A stretch of 64,000 bases of DNA from Semisulcospira habei. Its lineage: Eukaryota > Mollusca > Gastropoda > Semisulcospiridae. The translations under genes were made by a program, and so were the position numbers. The stretch lies in assembly GCA_036245525.1 (NCBI GenBank), contig BTPG01000006.1, positions 88,008,139-88,072,138 of the forward strand. The letters run 5' to 3'. Under the pieces are notes generated by a model. The model saw only the letters and a list, made by a program, of their open reading frames with translations. It was not told the DNA's origin and searched no databases. This document shows, in pieces, positions 36,174 through 45,432 of the stretch. Position 1 is the stretch's first letter. Each line of letters opens with the position of its first letter.

Positions 36174-36404
36174 TTACATAGAAACATTTTCTGGAATAAT
36201 TCCTTGCTTGACGAGAAGGTCTTTTGTGGCAATCGATGCTGTGACAACTGCTACTAGCTTAGCACTGTCTTCGAAGTCTAATCTACTCAAGTCTGCTGAT
36301 TTCATTTTGAGAAGACTTTTCCCCAGCATAGAATAAGCAACTGTTAGCCCGCTTATTACGGCAGAGTGATAGACGAGGTTCATTATGTTCTTTGTGTTGC
36401 TCAT
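36174..36404 (-). CDS. Small hypothetical Polinton protein (76 aa)
   Basis: Intact frame ending 9 bp from the next gene's start. Two moderately hydrophobic stretches (VYHSAVISGLTVAYSML and AKLVAVVTASIA). Possible membrane protein; family not recognised. Confidence 0.55.
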   Translation of the reverse strand: MSNTKNIMNLVYHSAVISGLTVAYSMLGKSLLKMKSADLSRLDFEDSAKLVAVVTASIATKDLLVKQGIIPENVSM

Positions 36405-36493
36405 TTTCTTATGCTACAAAAATTAAAATAATAAATTTATTTACTGCATGTAAAATGGGTCCACGGCTTTGGGTGTTGCTGGTAATGTGGCAA

Positions 36494-36694
36494 CTACTTC
36501 TTTTGTCTTTGGAGTGCTTGATTTTTTGGACACTGTTTGAGTCTGTGGTTTGTATTTTTTTTGTATAATTGGTAACCTACGTAACCAAATCCAACAACAA
36601 ATCCAGCAACTATATATTTTGTTGTTTCAGGTTTAGACTCAGTTGTTTGTCTCTCACTTTGTGGGGTGTGTGTTGGTCCTGACGGTAGTGACAC
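36494..36694 (-). CDS. Small single-pass Polinton protein (66 aa)
   Basis: A polar Ser/Thr/Pro-rich N-terminus, then the hydrophobic segment YIVAGFVVGFGYVGYQLY and a basic tail. The reading may continue past the visible stop in another frame (Ser/Thr/Val-rich sequence at 36440-36490 and 36695-36780), so a frameshift is possible. Function unknown. Confidence 0.5.
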   Translation of the reverse strand: MSLPSGPTHTPQSERQTTESKPETTKYIVAGFVVGFGYVGYQLYKKNTNHRLKQCPKNQALQRQKK

Positions 36695-36808
36695 TGGTGC
36701 TGTTGATGGTGTGTCAGTCTTTTGTGTTAATGTCTGAAGCTGTAATTTTTTTGTCTGTTATATTCAGCTAATCTTTTTCCAGCCTCTATTCGACCTGGGC
36801 TTTTAACC

Positions 36809-37117
36809 TTAGTCACCGTTTGAACTTGTGTCAAGACAGGACTCTGATGTGGTGTCATCTGGGTCTCGTCCATTTTCTTCTAATTTAAAATTTATTTTAG
36901 AAAAATCAATATGACTACTAGTAACAAGTAAGGTTACCACAGGTGCAAGGTAATTGCCAAACTTGTAAAACATAAGGCATGCTAATTTGCCTATTGAACT
37001 TGAAACTATGGGGTTGCTTTCTATATCATGTGATAGACTGTCACTATCAACAGGCAGGAAGTGACTCACAGCTTTTGTGTATAGGCAGACAAGAGATCGA
37101 CTCAAATCACGTGTCAT
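36809..37117 (-). CDS. Hypothetical Polinton protein (102 aa)
   Basis: Start codon overlaps the stop of the upstream gene (TAATG arrangement at 37115-37119), suggesting co-transcription. The middle is moderately hydrophobic (IGKLACLMFYKFGNYLAPVV), the C-terminus acidic. No family recognised. Confidence 0.55.
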   Translation of the reverse strand: MTRDLSRSLVCLYTKAVSHFLPVDSDSLSHDIESNPIVSSSIGKLACLMFYKFGNYLAPVVTLLVTSSHIDFSKINFKLEENGRDPDDTTSESCLDTSSNGD

Positions 37118-37329
37118 TAGTGAAGCAATGTGATTTCATATTTAGCATGAAGTTTGATTAGCTCGTCAGCGGTAAGAGATTCTATGTCTTCTGTCATGTA
37201 TTGTTTACCGAGAAAAGCTTTTGATTTTCCGGAAACAACTGCAGAGAGAAGACGCTGTTTTTTCAAGTCTAAGTCTTTGTTTTCTACAGCACAGATATCA
37301 CTTAGAAGAAGTAATTCGTCTTGGTTCAT
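37117..37329 (-). CDS. Hypothetical Polinton protein (70 aa)
   Basis: Intact, helical and charged, with DELLLLSDICAVENKDLDLK and DIESLTADELIKLHAKYE. No membrane segment. Overlaps the next gene by one base. Confidence 0.5.
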   Translation of the reverse strand: MNQDELLLLSDICAVENKDLDLKKQRLLSAVVSGKSKAFLGKQYMTEDIESLTADELIKLHAKYEITLLH

Positions 37330-37662
37330 TTTATAATGAAAAATAAAAAAAATAACACAGCTTTGCTTGGACCTGTGAATAACTTATGATCTTACTTGAT
37401 AACTAATTTCAAAGTTACCTACAACTTACAAGTAACTTTGACGTTAACTTTGAAGTTAGTTGTCACAAGTTCTTATGTGTCTTATCATAAGTTCTTATAA
37501 GTTCTTAACCCAAGACAATAAGACACTCGGACAGATTTCTCAAGTTACAGGGACAACAAGAAAACTTTTTTTAGTACTCTGGTGGTGGAGCTGATGGCAT
37601 CAAATGAGCAGGCATGACATCTCTTTGCGAAGAGTATGACAAATTTAATGAACAATTGATCT
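37330..37662. promoter_or_regulatory. Short-repeat region upstream of the small-gene block
   Basis: From 37370 to 37515 the sequence is a set of short overlapping repeats of AAGTTAC, AACTTT and AAGTTCTTAT in both orientations, with no long frame. Its place before a minus-strand gene block fits a promoter or other control region (inference). At 37576-37650 the minus strand has a short frame ending SAPPPEY before a stop, with no obvious start. Confidence 0.4.
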
Positions 37663-38310
37663 TTACTTGCCTAAAAGTCCTTGAACCTTTTTCATAGTTT
37701 CTTCTACACCTATTTTTTTTCCTTCCTCTAAAAAAGATTTCTTTAGCTCTTCAACATTCACGGGTTGATTATGCATCTTAATCTGTATTTCAGATTTTTG
37801 TTGTTTGTAATTGGCCAAATCATCCTGGACTCTCTTAAATTCATGATCATCAATTTTATTATCTTCCAAAGATTTACTGATAATAAGTTTCATACTGCTG
37901 AGCTTAGCTGCTGCGAGCGTACTCAAGGCTTCATGCTTCTGCAACTTTGTATAAAATCTTTTGTTAAGGGCTTCCATACCAAAGCATGCCAGGCCTGTGG
38001 CAAGGCCAACACCTTCAATAGCAATTCCTATGACACTTCCGACTCCAGTGGCAAAGAGAGCTATACCTCCTACAGATAATCCGGCTGAAACCACACCCAC
38101 GGCCATTGATGTGTTGTGTACAGAATTGAAAACCATTTTGTAACGTCGTTTACACCTTAAGTATTTTGCTTGTTCTCCTTCCAAATACTTCAACGCTTCT
38201 GTAATATTCATTAATCGGAATGAGTCTGCCTGTAATGTTTTATCTGGAACAATAGGATCAAGTGGCTCAGGCGGTATTTGTGGATACAGTGGTGGCTTTT
38301 TTTGTGGCAA
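37663..38310 (-). CDS. Polinton protein with central Gly-rich membrane region (215 aa)
   Basis: Intact frame. The N-terminus is proline-rich, then DSFRLMNITEALKYLEGEQ, a long hydrophobic glycine-rich stretch (about residues 70-115, including VGVVSAGLSVGGIALFATGV) and a charged helical C-terminus. I recognise this layout from proteins often seen in invertebrate Polinton-like elements, but without an established role. The hydrophobic part could form one or two membrane-spanning hairpins. Confidence 0.65.
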   Translation of the reverse strand: MPQKKPPLYPQIPPEPLDPIVPDKTLQADSFRLMNITEALKYLEGEQAKYLRCKRRYKMVFNSVHNTSMAVGVVSAGLSVGGIALFATGVGSVIGIAIEGVGLATGLACFGMEALNKRFYTKLQKHEALSTLAAAKLSSMKLIISKSLEDNKIDDHEFKRVQDDLANYKQQKSEIQIKMHNQPVNVEELKKSFLEEGKKIGVEETMKKVQGLLGK

Positions 38311-38322
38311 ATATTTTTTTTA

Positions 38323-39195
38323 TTAATCTTCTAATTTATTTTGCAACTCTTCAAAGGTATACAATTTGCTAGCGTAATAAAATGAAACAAGATCTATATG
38401 TTCCAGGTTTATGAAACTTAGACGAACAAAAATTTGTTTATCGATCACTACCTTAACAGCAGGGACACTACTCGAAACTTCAAAATCTGTATTGGTTTTT
38501 CTAATAGCAATAACAACCTTTGTTGACTCTGCTACTGAGCTATCCCACGTAAGTTTGATTCCCTGTGCGATATCTGCTTCTTTCACAGCCTCCTCAGATC
38601 TCATGAGAATTTCAAAAACTATTGTCGCTTCTCTATCTATGGTAAAATTTGCTGGTACCAATGAAATAGAAGTATCTGTTCTACCCTTTCTATTTGTAAG
38701 AAAATACCTTCGTTTCCCATACTCTTGAAGTTTTAGTTTTTCTCTGCTATTGGTTTCGGAATAGCTTGGCACAAGACTTACAAGCATTGGCTCAGAGTTA
38801 ACAACTTTTCTAAATACTAAGGCACCTTCATCAGTAAAATAAACATAAGGACTGATAAAAACAAACTTTTTGTCCCATACAATGGGAATAGGTGCAAGCG
38901 GAACAGGGGTAGGAATAATTACCCACTTATTAGCCACATGTTTTAAGCTGTAGAGCACATTACTTACAGGAGTAGGAACAGTAACATCACGAAGTTGACT
39001 AAGTTTAGGAAACGCGCCATCTTTTACATCTTCAATTACCTTTCATTTGTACAATCCAACGGACACAAGTTCAAGGCCATACACCTCTCCTACCTCACCT
39101 TCTTTATCAAAATCTTGCATGTCAGCCAAATCTTTCAACTCTATTGATGGACATGCAACTGGAATAATTCTCGGCTTTGGACCAAGACCGCTCAT
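38323..39195 (-). pseudogene. Hypothetical Polinton protein (about 290 codons) with one in-frame TGA
   Basis: The minus strand is open from an ATG at 39195 to 38323 except for one TGA about 50 codons in (near 39041). The longer downstream part alone (38323-38958) has only a GTG-like start. Beta-rich composition with no hydrophobic segment; a structural or fibre-like role is possible but not shown. Located between the Gly-rich membrane protein and the penton-like gene. Confidence 0.6.
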
Positions 39196-39217
39196 TTTTA
39201 TAAAACAAAAATAAAAT

Positions 39218-39935
39218 TTATTTCACTTCCAACACAACATAAAAATCATGCATGACAACTGGTTTGTCATCCTGGTTAGTTACAGATAAGCACAATGATT
39301 CAAAGAAACTGGAGCCCAATTTTTTTAAACTGTGAATTAGGAAATCTAACAACTACATTTTCACAATATGGGGCAGTTCCAGTCAACACACATTTCAACA
39401 AAGATGAAGGCTTTCCATTGTAAAGATTATCAGTAGTGCTTAATTCTTTCAAATGAACATTTAGCAATGTGTGTACTGACAAATGAACAGGGTATCTTCC
39501 AGTTATTCTTAATTTTTTGGGTGATAGTAGATGACCATCTGATTGTGACCAATCTTCGTCTGGATATGTTATTTTTTTACCTAAAAAACCAAGTAATAAT
39601 AAAAGACTAATTGATAAAGAAAACTGACCACTTTTCGGAAAATCAATTGTAACAAGTAAATTAGCTGGGTTTAAAGTTGCTTTAATTTTAAATTCGTTTT
39701 GAAGCCATTCAGCTAAAGTACAAAAGTCATAATATCCAGCTCGTAAAATATCACCCTTTTCTAAACCATCAAGAGTTCCACTTACAGAATAATTGTTATC
39801 ATCTGTTACATTAAACCACTTTACTGTATAAAACATTTCATGGATAGCTACAGCCTTACTACCATCACGATTATCAATCCCATTAGTTAACCACACTGGT
39901 TTGCTTGTGTCAAGATTTGTTAAGGTAATAAACAT
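39218..39935 (-). pseudogene. Penton-like minor capsid protein (single jelly roll), frameshifted near its end
   Basis: The first 211 codons (39300-39935) are open. Motifs GYYDFCTLAEWLQNEF, LLLLLGFLGK and NLYNGKPSSLLKCVLTG match the layout of Polinton/adintovirus penton proteins (called PX in Polintons). After a T7 run (39320-39326, plus strand) the natural C-terminus continues in another frame to a TAA at 39218-39220. The start codon lies 23 bp from that of the plus-strand gene at 39959, so the two probably share a divergent promoter. Confidence 0.72.
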
Positions 39936-39958
39936 TTTTATTATCTCATAAAAAAAAG

Positions 39959-41189
39959 ATGGAATTTAAATCACCAACCATTACCACTACAAACGCATTT
40001 CAATTTAACGTGAATGCCAAATACAATGTCGCACCAACTTATGAACAGAAAATAATTCAACTAAATCAACTCGACATAGCTGTAAGCGAACAAGATTTAT
40101 TTCAAGTCAAAGTACCCAACCCTTTTGATCATTACCTAAACCCTCCAATAACAGACGATGCTACTGCAAGAAAGTGGTCTTCAAGTCCACTACAGATGTT
40201 TCAAAACCAACTCAACTTTGCTATACTGTGTAGTACTACAGGATGCGGCATTTCTTTCACAGACCATTTGAATCACCCAAACAAACTGATTAAGTCTGTC
40301 TATCGTTTCCACACTTATTACCAGCTTAGAAGAATACTGTCAGAACTGCATACCCCACTACCAACTGAATCTAGTTTCAACAGGTATAAAACCCCATGGA
40401 TATGAAAGCGTTTGAATGGATTTGTAATGAGTTTAACATAAGCCCCCGTGCCGGGTATGACTTCACACAAAAACTTGATGATCACAACGGCATGGGTACA
40501 TTGTATTACGCTATGAGTCACAGACAATACCCACAAGATTATTACCCTGGTTACACTTCATTCTCATCAAAATCACAAGTATGGTTAGGATCAATAGAAC
40601 AGAAACAGTCTAATGCCTGGACCAGTTTATTTTAGACAAGAGTGACGGATTTACTCAAGCGGGAGTCGAGCGCGTAAATGAGTCTATCAGAACATATGTC
40701 TGGTGTTTATTAGGAGCACAATCATTAACAAAATCAAACATTTTGAATAAAAATTTTGAATCTCAAAAACAGTTTCTCACAAATCTTGAAGATTCGATCA
40801 ACTCAGTAATTGATCTCCCGTCAAGCATACAGCGCTATCAAGACATTCTCAGATATGCAAGATCAAAAGTTGACTTTGTAGTTGGCATCGGGTTATACAT
40901 GTTGCCGTCTGATCTTCAACTCCAAATGGGAACAATAACAAATTATAATAATGAAATAATAGTTGCAGGTGTTGGTCAAAAACTCGGTCTCAATCAATCT
41001 GTAAACTTAGGAGGAACAACTGCGCATGTACAGTTGTTAAAACCATTACAGGCGGTTACTTCCCCTGCCCCGGTAGTAACACAAGCTGTAATACTCCAGT
41101 CCCCTGACTCCACACATGAGTCAGAGCGAACAGTATTGACAATAGGTCTCACTGGAGTAGGAATATTACTTTTTTACCTGTTTCATTAA
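39959..41189 (+). pseudogene. Conserved-looking Polinton protein of unknown role (about 410 codons), two frameshifts
   Basis: Three segments in different frames (39959-40405, 40396-40635, about 40627-41189) form one collinear protein. There is an N-terminal TTTNAFQFNVNAKYN segment, a charged middle, and a C-terminal hydrophobic anchor (TIGLTGVGILLFYLFH). Breaks lie near an A4C4 run at about 40392 and near 40625. Its 3' end overlaps that of the opposite-strand 408-aa gene by 24 bp. I do not recognise the family. It is divergent to the penton-like gene and could be a virion or attachment protein (guess). Confidence 0.65.
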
Positions 41190-42392
41190 ATAACCTACCA
41201 TTAACCCTCCTACTGTCACCAAAAAGATCCACACATTCTCTGCCATAAATCCTACTACCTTTGCTGCAGTATTTATCATCCAACTGACAAGTGAGCCTAA
41301 AATGCCAGGCAGCGCATCCATCGCTTTTACAGCTAATTTCTTAAGTAAGTCTGATATATGAGACAGTTGTTTCTTTACCCACGACTGTAAATCTTTTGGA
41401 TCAGTTGGTGGTGCTGGTGGGGCCGGAGCGCTACCCCCTGGTCCTCCCGTTACAGCTAACACTACAGTACTGATAATAAATCCAAGAGCAGTAATTAAAC
41501 TTGCAATTGTGATACCCTGCTCTCTGAAAAGTGTTTTCAATCTCTCAGCCAACGTTGTGTCTTCGTGAAGCATTTTCTGAATAGTTTCCCTAATTCTGTT
41601 AATCTGTGTTTTAAGTTTTTCTTTTCCAATTTCAATCACTTCTAGCCATGCTGATCTTTCTATCTGCAAATCATTTAATCTGTGTTGTATTCTTTCTTTC
41701 ATTTCTGTGTCATAATTCTCATCATCAGCTTTAGCTAGTTTTTCTTTTTCTCGTTCTATGTGATTATCAAGCTCGCCTAGTTTGGCTACATTATTCACAA
41801 GCTCACCTCTGATTGACTGCTGTGTTTTATCCAACCCCACTAACTCCTGCATTGTCAAAGGAGAGTCACCCATTGTTTTCATAGCCTCATTTATTTGCCC
41901 TTCTGTAAATGAAGTTTCTTGTATTACTGTGTTTGCTATTTCTGGCAGGCTTGTTACTGCTGCCATTTCAATTTCTTGTCCAGATGGCAACCTTGTTTGC
42001 GCATCATGAAGAGCACTAGCAAGACAAGGTGGTAACTTTTTATCTCCAATACCAAGTTGACGCAAGGCGCCAACACCACCTTCATTTTTGATTGTACTTA
42101 AAGCTCTAAACTTACCAGTGTCTCTTTTGTTAGTCAGTTGTACTTTTCCTTTGTCAACAGTGTTTAAATATAAATGGCCCTTGTTATCAAGTTCAAACTG
42201 ATTAGGATCTATGTTGTCTGGGCGGTCACCAACATGATCATAAAACGAGTTCACTTTGCTTTCTAAAATTTCGTGGCGTAAACTGTAAGTATTCCTTGTA
42301 CCAGCCATTCCAGTCATATCTGTTGCACCAGTATCATAGTTATTCATGGCATCCATTTCAATATCATCATGATTAAATCCTCCTGCTGCCAT
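41166..42392 (-). CDS. 408-aa coiled-coil/membrane Polinton protein, intact
   Basis: The longest intact frame of the element. An acidic N-terminus is followed by a long helical region (about residues 150-290, with GELDNHIEREKEKLAKADDE and KLKTQINRIRETIQKMLHED). Next come RLKTLFREQGITIASLITAL, a hydrophobic segment (GFIISTVVLAVTGG), a proline-alanine linker and a second C-terminal hydrophobic segment (VWIFLVTVGGLMVGYL). The FREQGITIAS motif recurs, in my memory, in Polinton-like elements of invertebrates; its role is not established. It shares a 42-bp divergent start region with the major capsid gene, which suggests late structural expression. Confidence 0.7.
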   Translation of the reverse strand: MAAGGFNHDDIEMDAMNNYDTGATDMTGMAGTRNTYSLRHEILESKVNSFYDHVGDRPDNIDPNQFELDNKGHLYLNTVDKGKVQLTNKRDTGKFRALSTIKNEGGVGALRQLGIGDKKLPPCLASALHDAQTRLPSGQEIEMAAVTSLPEIANTVIQETSFTEGQINEAMKTMGDSPLTMQELVGLDKTQQSIRGELVNNVAKLGELDNHIEREKEKLAKADDENYDTEMKERIQHRLNDLQIERSAWLEVIEIGKEKLKTQINRIRETIQKMLHEDTTLAERLKTLFREQGITIASLITALGFIISTVVLAVTGGPGGSAPAPPAPPTDPKDLQSWVKKQLSHISDLLKKLAVKAMDALPGILGSLVSWMINTAAKVVGFMAENVWIFLVTVGGLMVGYLMKQVKK

Positions 42393-42419
42393 TGTTTTTA
42401 TTAATTTAATTTTTTTTTA

Positions 42420-43717
42420 TTGTGCATAATAAAAATGACACATTCCTACAGATCAAAGTTAGACCCATACAGAAAACTACGTGAACCTTTTGGTGTTAAG
42501 GGTATTAGACAATCAATTGTCATCACTAACAATCCTAGTACTATAGATCCAAACCAAACCCTTACTGTCAAGTTTCCTAACCTAGGCCCCAGTGACGTTA
42601 TTGTTCCTGGTACTGCACGCCTTGCATTTAATATCGAACTTTTATCAGACACAGATGACAAAAGAACACTAGTTAACAACCTAGGTAGAGCAATTATTAA
42701 GAATATTAAAGTTAAACTTGAAGGACAGGAAGTGTTTAGTCTTGACGATTCCGATGTGTTCAACTGTTACAAAGATTTGTGGCTTACAAAAGAAGAAAGA
42801 GAAGACCGCATTTATCAAGGTATACAGTCAGATAGCATTATGAAAATTCGAATCAATGCCGGAGACAAAACAACAACAGAAGTCAAAGACGTTATTGTGG
42901 CAGAAACATATGGAAATAGGTTTTGCATTCCACTTGAGTTTGAAATCCTAACAGCGCATTTGCCTTATTACCAAGGAGCACTAAATGACCACCTGAGTTT
43001 TGAACTAATGTTTAATGACTACTCCAAAGTTATCAAATCAACTGGCACAGACGCAACATATAAGATTTCTAACATCTCTTTGGAATATGAAATTGTCACA
43101 CACACTGAACTAGCTAGACTCATACAAAATCAATATCAGTCAAGACTGCCGATTTATTATGACCGTGTGATAAGACACAGTTTGATTAATAAAAACAAAA
43201 GTGACCAGATTTGGAACATCAACCTAAACACGCCTGCCAGGTCACTGAAAGGCATTCTTATGTTATTTGTTGAACCAGAGGCTCCATATCAACGAGATTC
43301 AGAAAATTTTATAATCCAAAAATTACACATTTATCCTGTACAATCGAAGGACGCCCAAATCAAGTCTTTGCGTCGGGAATGATGAGATACCAGCACTATG
43401 ACGAGATCACAAAGTATTTTGCAGGGGGGAGACTTAGAGATAAATCAGCAAACATAGCATGTAAGGATCTGCATCTGTATGATGTAAGAATCAGTGAATA
43501 CCTGACAAACAAGTACGCACTGTGGCTAGATCTGCGTTCTACGGAAGATGATTTTCTTCATGGCTCTGGCCGTACTATCAAAAACGGCAGTGACGGGATT
43601 ACAATTCAGATACAGAAAAAGACTGAAAAAGCCAAAGCAATAAATATATATCTATATCTGATTTATGATGCGCAGTTAAACATTTCTGAGAGCAGGCTAA
43701 GCGCTCACGTGTATTAA
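42420..43717 (+). pseudogene. Hexon-like major capsid protein (double jelly roll), one frameshift
   Basis: The most likely start is the ATG at 42435. The first part (to 43382) has the typical N-terminal jelly-roll sequence (VTNNPSTIDPNQTLTVKFPN-like and NIKVKLEGQEVFSLDDSDVF). The second part (43379-43717) has YLTNKYALWLDLRSTEDDFLHGSGR and a final INIYLYLIYDAQLN, characteristic of the Polinton/adintovirus hexon C-terminus (PY). A single-base shift near the T4 at 43317-43320 separates them. Total length (about 430 codons) is normal for the family. This is the capsid shell protein in relatives. Confidence 0.85.
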
Positions 43718-43856
43718 AAAATCACTTAGCTTTTGAGTTGTTTTGGTTTTAATCCTTCACAGCCCATTTTGAATCAGAAATGCACCAAATCACAATAAAA
43801 TCCGAACGTGTTAGCAGGCACGTCACGCTTGTGCTTAAACTCAGACTAAACTGAAA

Positions 43857-44876
43857 ATAAAAGGCCTATTGTACAGGGTCGTCCCCACTGAGAATAAACA
43901 GGAAACCGTTTCACTACCAATTTCAACCTTCCTGGTTATGAAAGGGACACAATCTAATAAACTCACACACACTGCAAGCGTTATAATAATGACTACGCAA
44001 AAGCTTGTCTGGCTTGATTTTCTTCCTGCTCTGGCCCTGTTGAAAGGCAATAAACGCACGCAACAGCGCAGATGTCCATGATCCGGTTTCAAACTAACCA
44101 CTCACACCCAATTTTCTCCTCGCGTGAGTTGGTGATCTAAAAACACTCCTAAAACAGGGTGGGTGTATAGTGACTTGAATCACTGAGGTCTCTCACTGGG
44201 AGTAGAGTTATGGGTTTTGTCTTTTATTTTTAATGCTTCGCAGCAGTCACGATGTGCTGATGAGTGAAGTGAAAACTTTTTCTTCACACAGACGTTGAAA
44301 CAAAATTCTTTTTTCTCCACACAACTCCTCACTTGGGGAGTTTTATTTTATTTAGGAACGACTTGGTGCTCCATATTTGGAAAAAAAAACTATTTTTAAG
44401 GTTTGTACCACATTAAAAATCTGTCCTAGTGGCTTAGTGACATAAATTTGAAGCGTTGACACAGAACGGAATAATTTGACCTAATATGTTTGTGTGTGCT
44501 TGTGTGTGTGTGTGCGAGGTTGGTGGGGGGGGGTGGGGTGGGTGCCTGGGTGGTGTGAGGGGCTTTGTAGGGTGGTGGGTATGTGTGTGTGTGTGTGCGA
44601 GGTTGGTGGGGGTGGGATGTGGGGGTAGGGGGGTGGGTGGCGTGTACAGGATGTAGTCGCTATTTCTCAGGAACGCCAACAGTGACAGCATTGATATTTT
44701 AACTAGCCATTGTTTCCAAGGGGCCGGGTGGCCTGACTGGGCAGATAAAGCTGTTGAAGGTATTTGGTCAAGTGCGTTTGTTTATTTACGGAAATGATCA
44801 AATAAATCTTCTTGCGGAAAGGATCAAATAAATCTTCTTAAATGGGTGGGCTTGTAATCTCCTATATTCATCTCTC
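43857..44876 (-). repeat. Polinton right terminal inverted repeat (contig 1 copy)
   Basis: Complement of 29236-30076. Near its inner end it has an extra stretch of about 160 bp (about 43889-44048) containing a block (GACTACGCAAAAGCTTG and neighbours) that also appears, diverged, just inside the left TIR at 30080-30170. The outer 534 bp (44343-44876) recur after the N gap. Confidence 0.9.
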
Positions 44877-44896
44877 NNNNNNNNNNNNNNNNNNNN
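44877..44896. other. Assembly gap (20 N) with duplicated flanks
   Basis: Twenty Ns. Sequence before the gap (44343-44876) equals sequence after it (44897-45431) except for one extra G in a homopolymer (9 versus 10 G), so the gap is probably negative: two contig ends overlapping by about 535 bp. Confidence 0.95.
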
Positions 44897-45432
44897 TTAT
44901 TTTATTTAGGAACGACTTGGTGCTCCATATTTGGAAAAAAAAACTATTTTTAAGGTTTGTACCACATTAAAAATCTGTCCTAGTGGCTTAGTGACATAAA
45001 TTTGAAGCGTTGACACAGAACGGAATAATTTGACCTAATATGTTTGTGTGTGCTTGTGTGTGTGTGTGCGAGGTTGGTGGGGGGGGGGTGGGGTGGGTGC
45101 CTGGGTGGTGTGAGGGGCTTTGTAGGGTGGTGGGTATGTGTGTGTGTGTGTGCGAGGTTGGTGGGGGTGGGATGTGGGGGTAGGGGGGTGGGTGGCGTGT
45201 ACAGGATGTAGTCGCTATTTCTCAGGAACGCCAACAGTGACAGCATTGATATTTTAACTAGCCATTGTTTCCAAGGGGCCGGGTGGCCTGACTGGGCAGA
45301 TAAAGCTGTTGAAGGTATTTGGTCAAGTGCGTTTGTTTATTTACGGAAATGATCAAATAAATCTTCTTGCGGAAAGGATCAAATAAATCTTCTTAAATGG
45401 GTGGGCTTGTAATCTCCTATATTCATCTCTCT
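44897..45432 (-). repeat. Polinton right TIR end (contig 2 copy)
   Basis: Repeats the outer part of the right TIR and ends ATTCATCTCTCT at 45432, the exact complement of the left terminus. The direct repeat TATGTA follows at 45433-45438. Confidence 0.92.

Larger units (their letters stand above)
29236..45432. mobile_element. Polinton/Maverick (adintovirus-like) element
   Basis: It is bounded by inverted termini (AGAGAGATGAATATAGGAGA at left, complement at right) and a perfect TATGTA target duplication. It encodes ATPase, pPolB and MCP on the plus strand, and integrase, penton-like protein and a block of small genes on the minus strand. Span is 16,197 bp as assembled, about 15,642 bp once the duplicated right TIR and 20 Ns are removed. 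TIR copies are nearly identical apart from indels, so insertion looks recent. Polintons self-synthesise their DNA with a protein-primed polymerase and integrate with a retroviral-type integrase; many encode virion proteins. This copy carries frameshifts and stops, so autonomy is doubtful as assembled. Confidence 0.95.

Noticed and set aside
44343..45431. Second Polinton or solo TIR next to the first
   Set aside because: Near-identity across a 20-N gap with one homopolymer difference is better explained by overlapping contigs.
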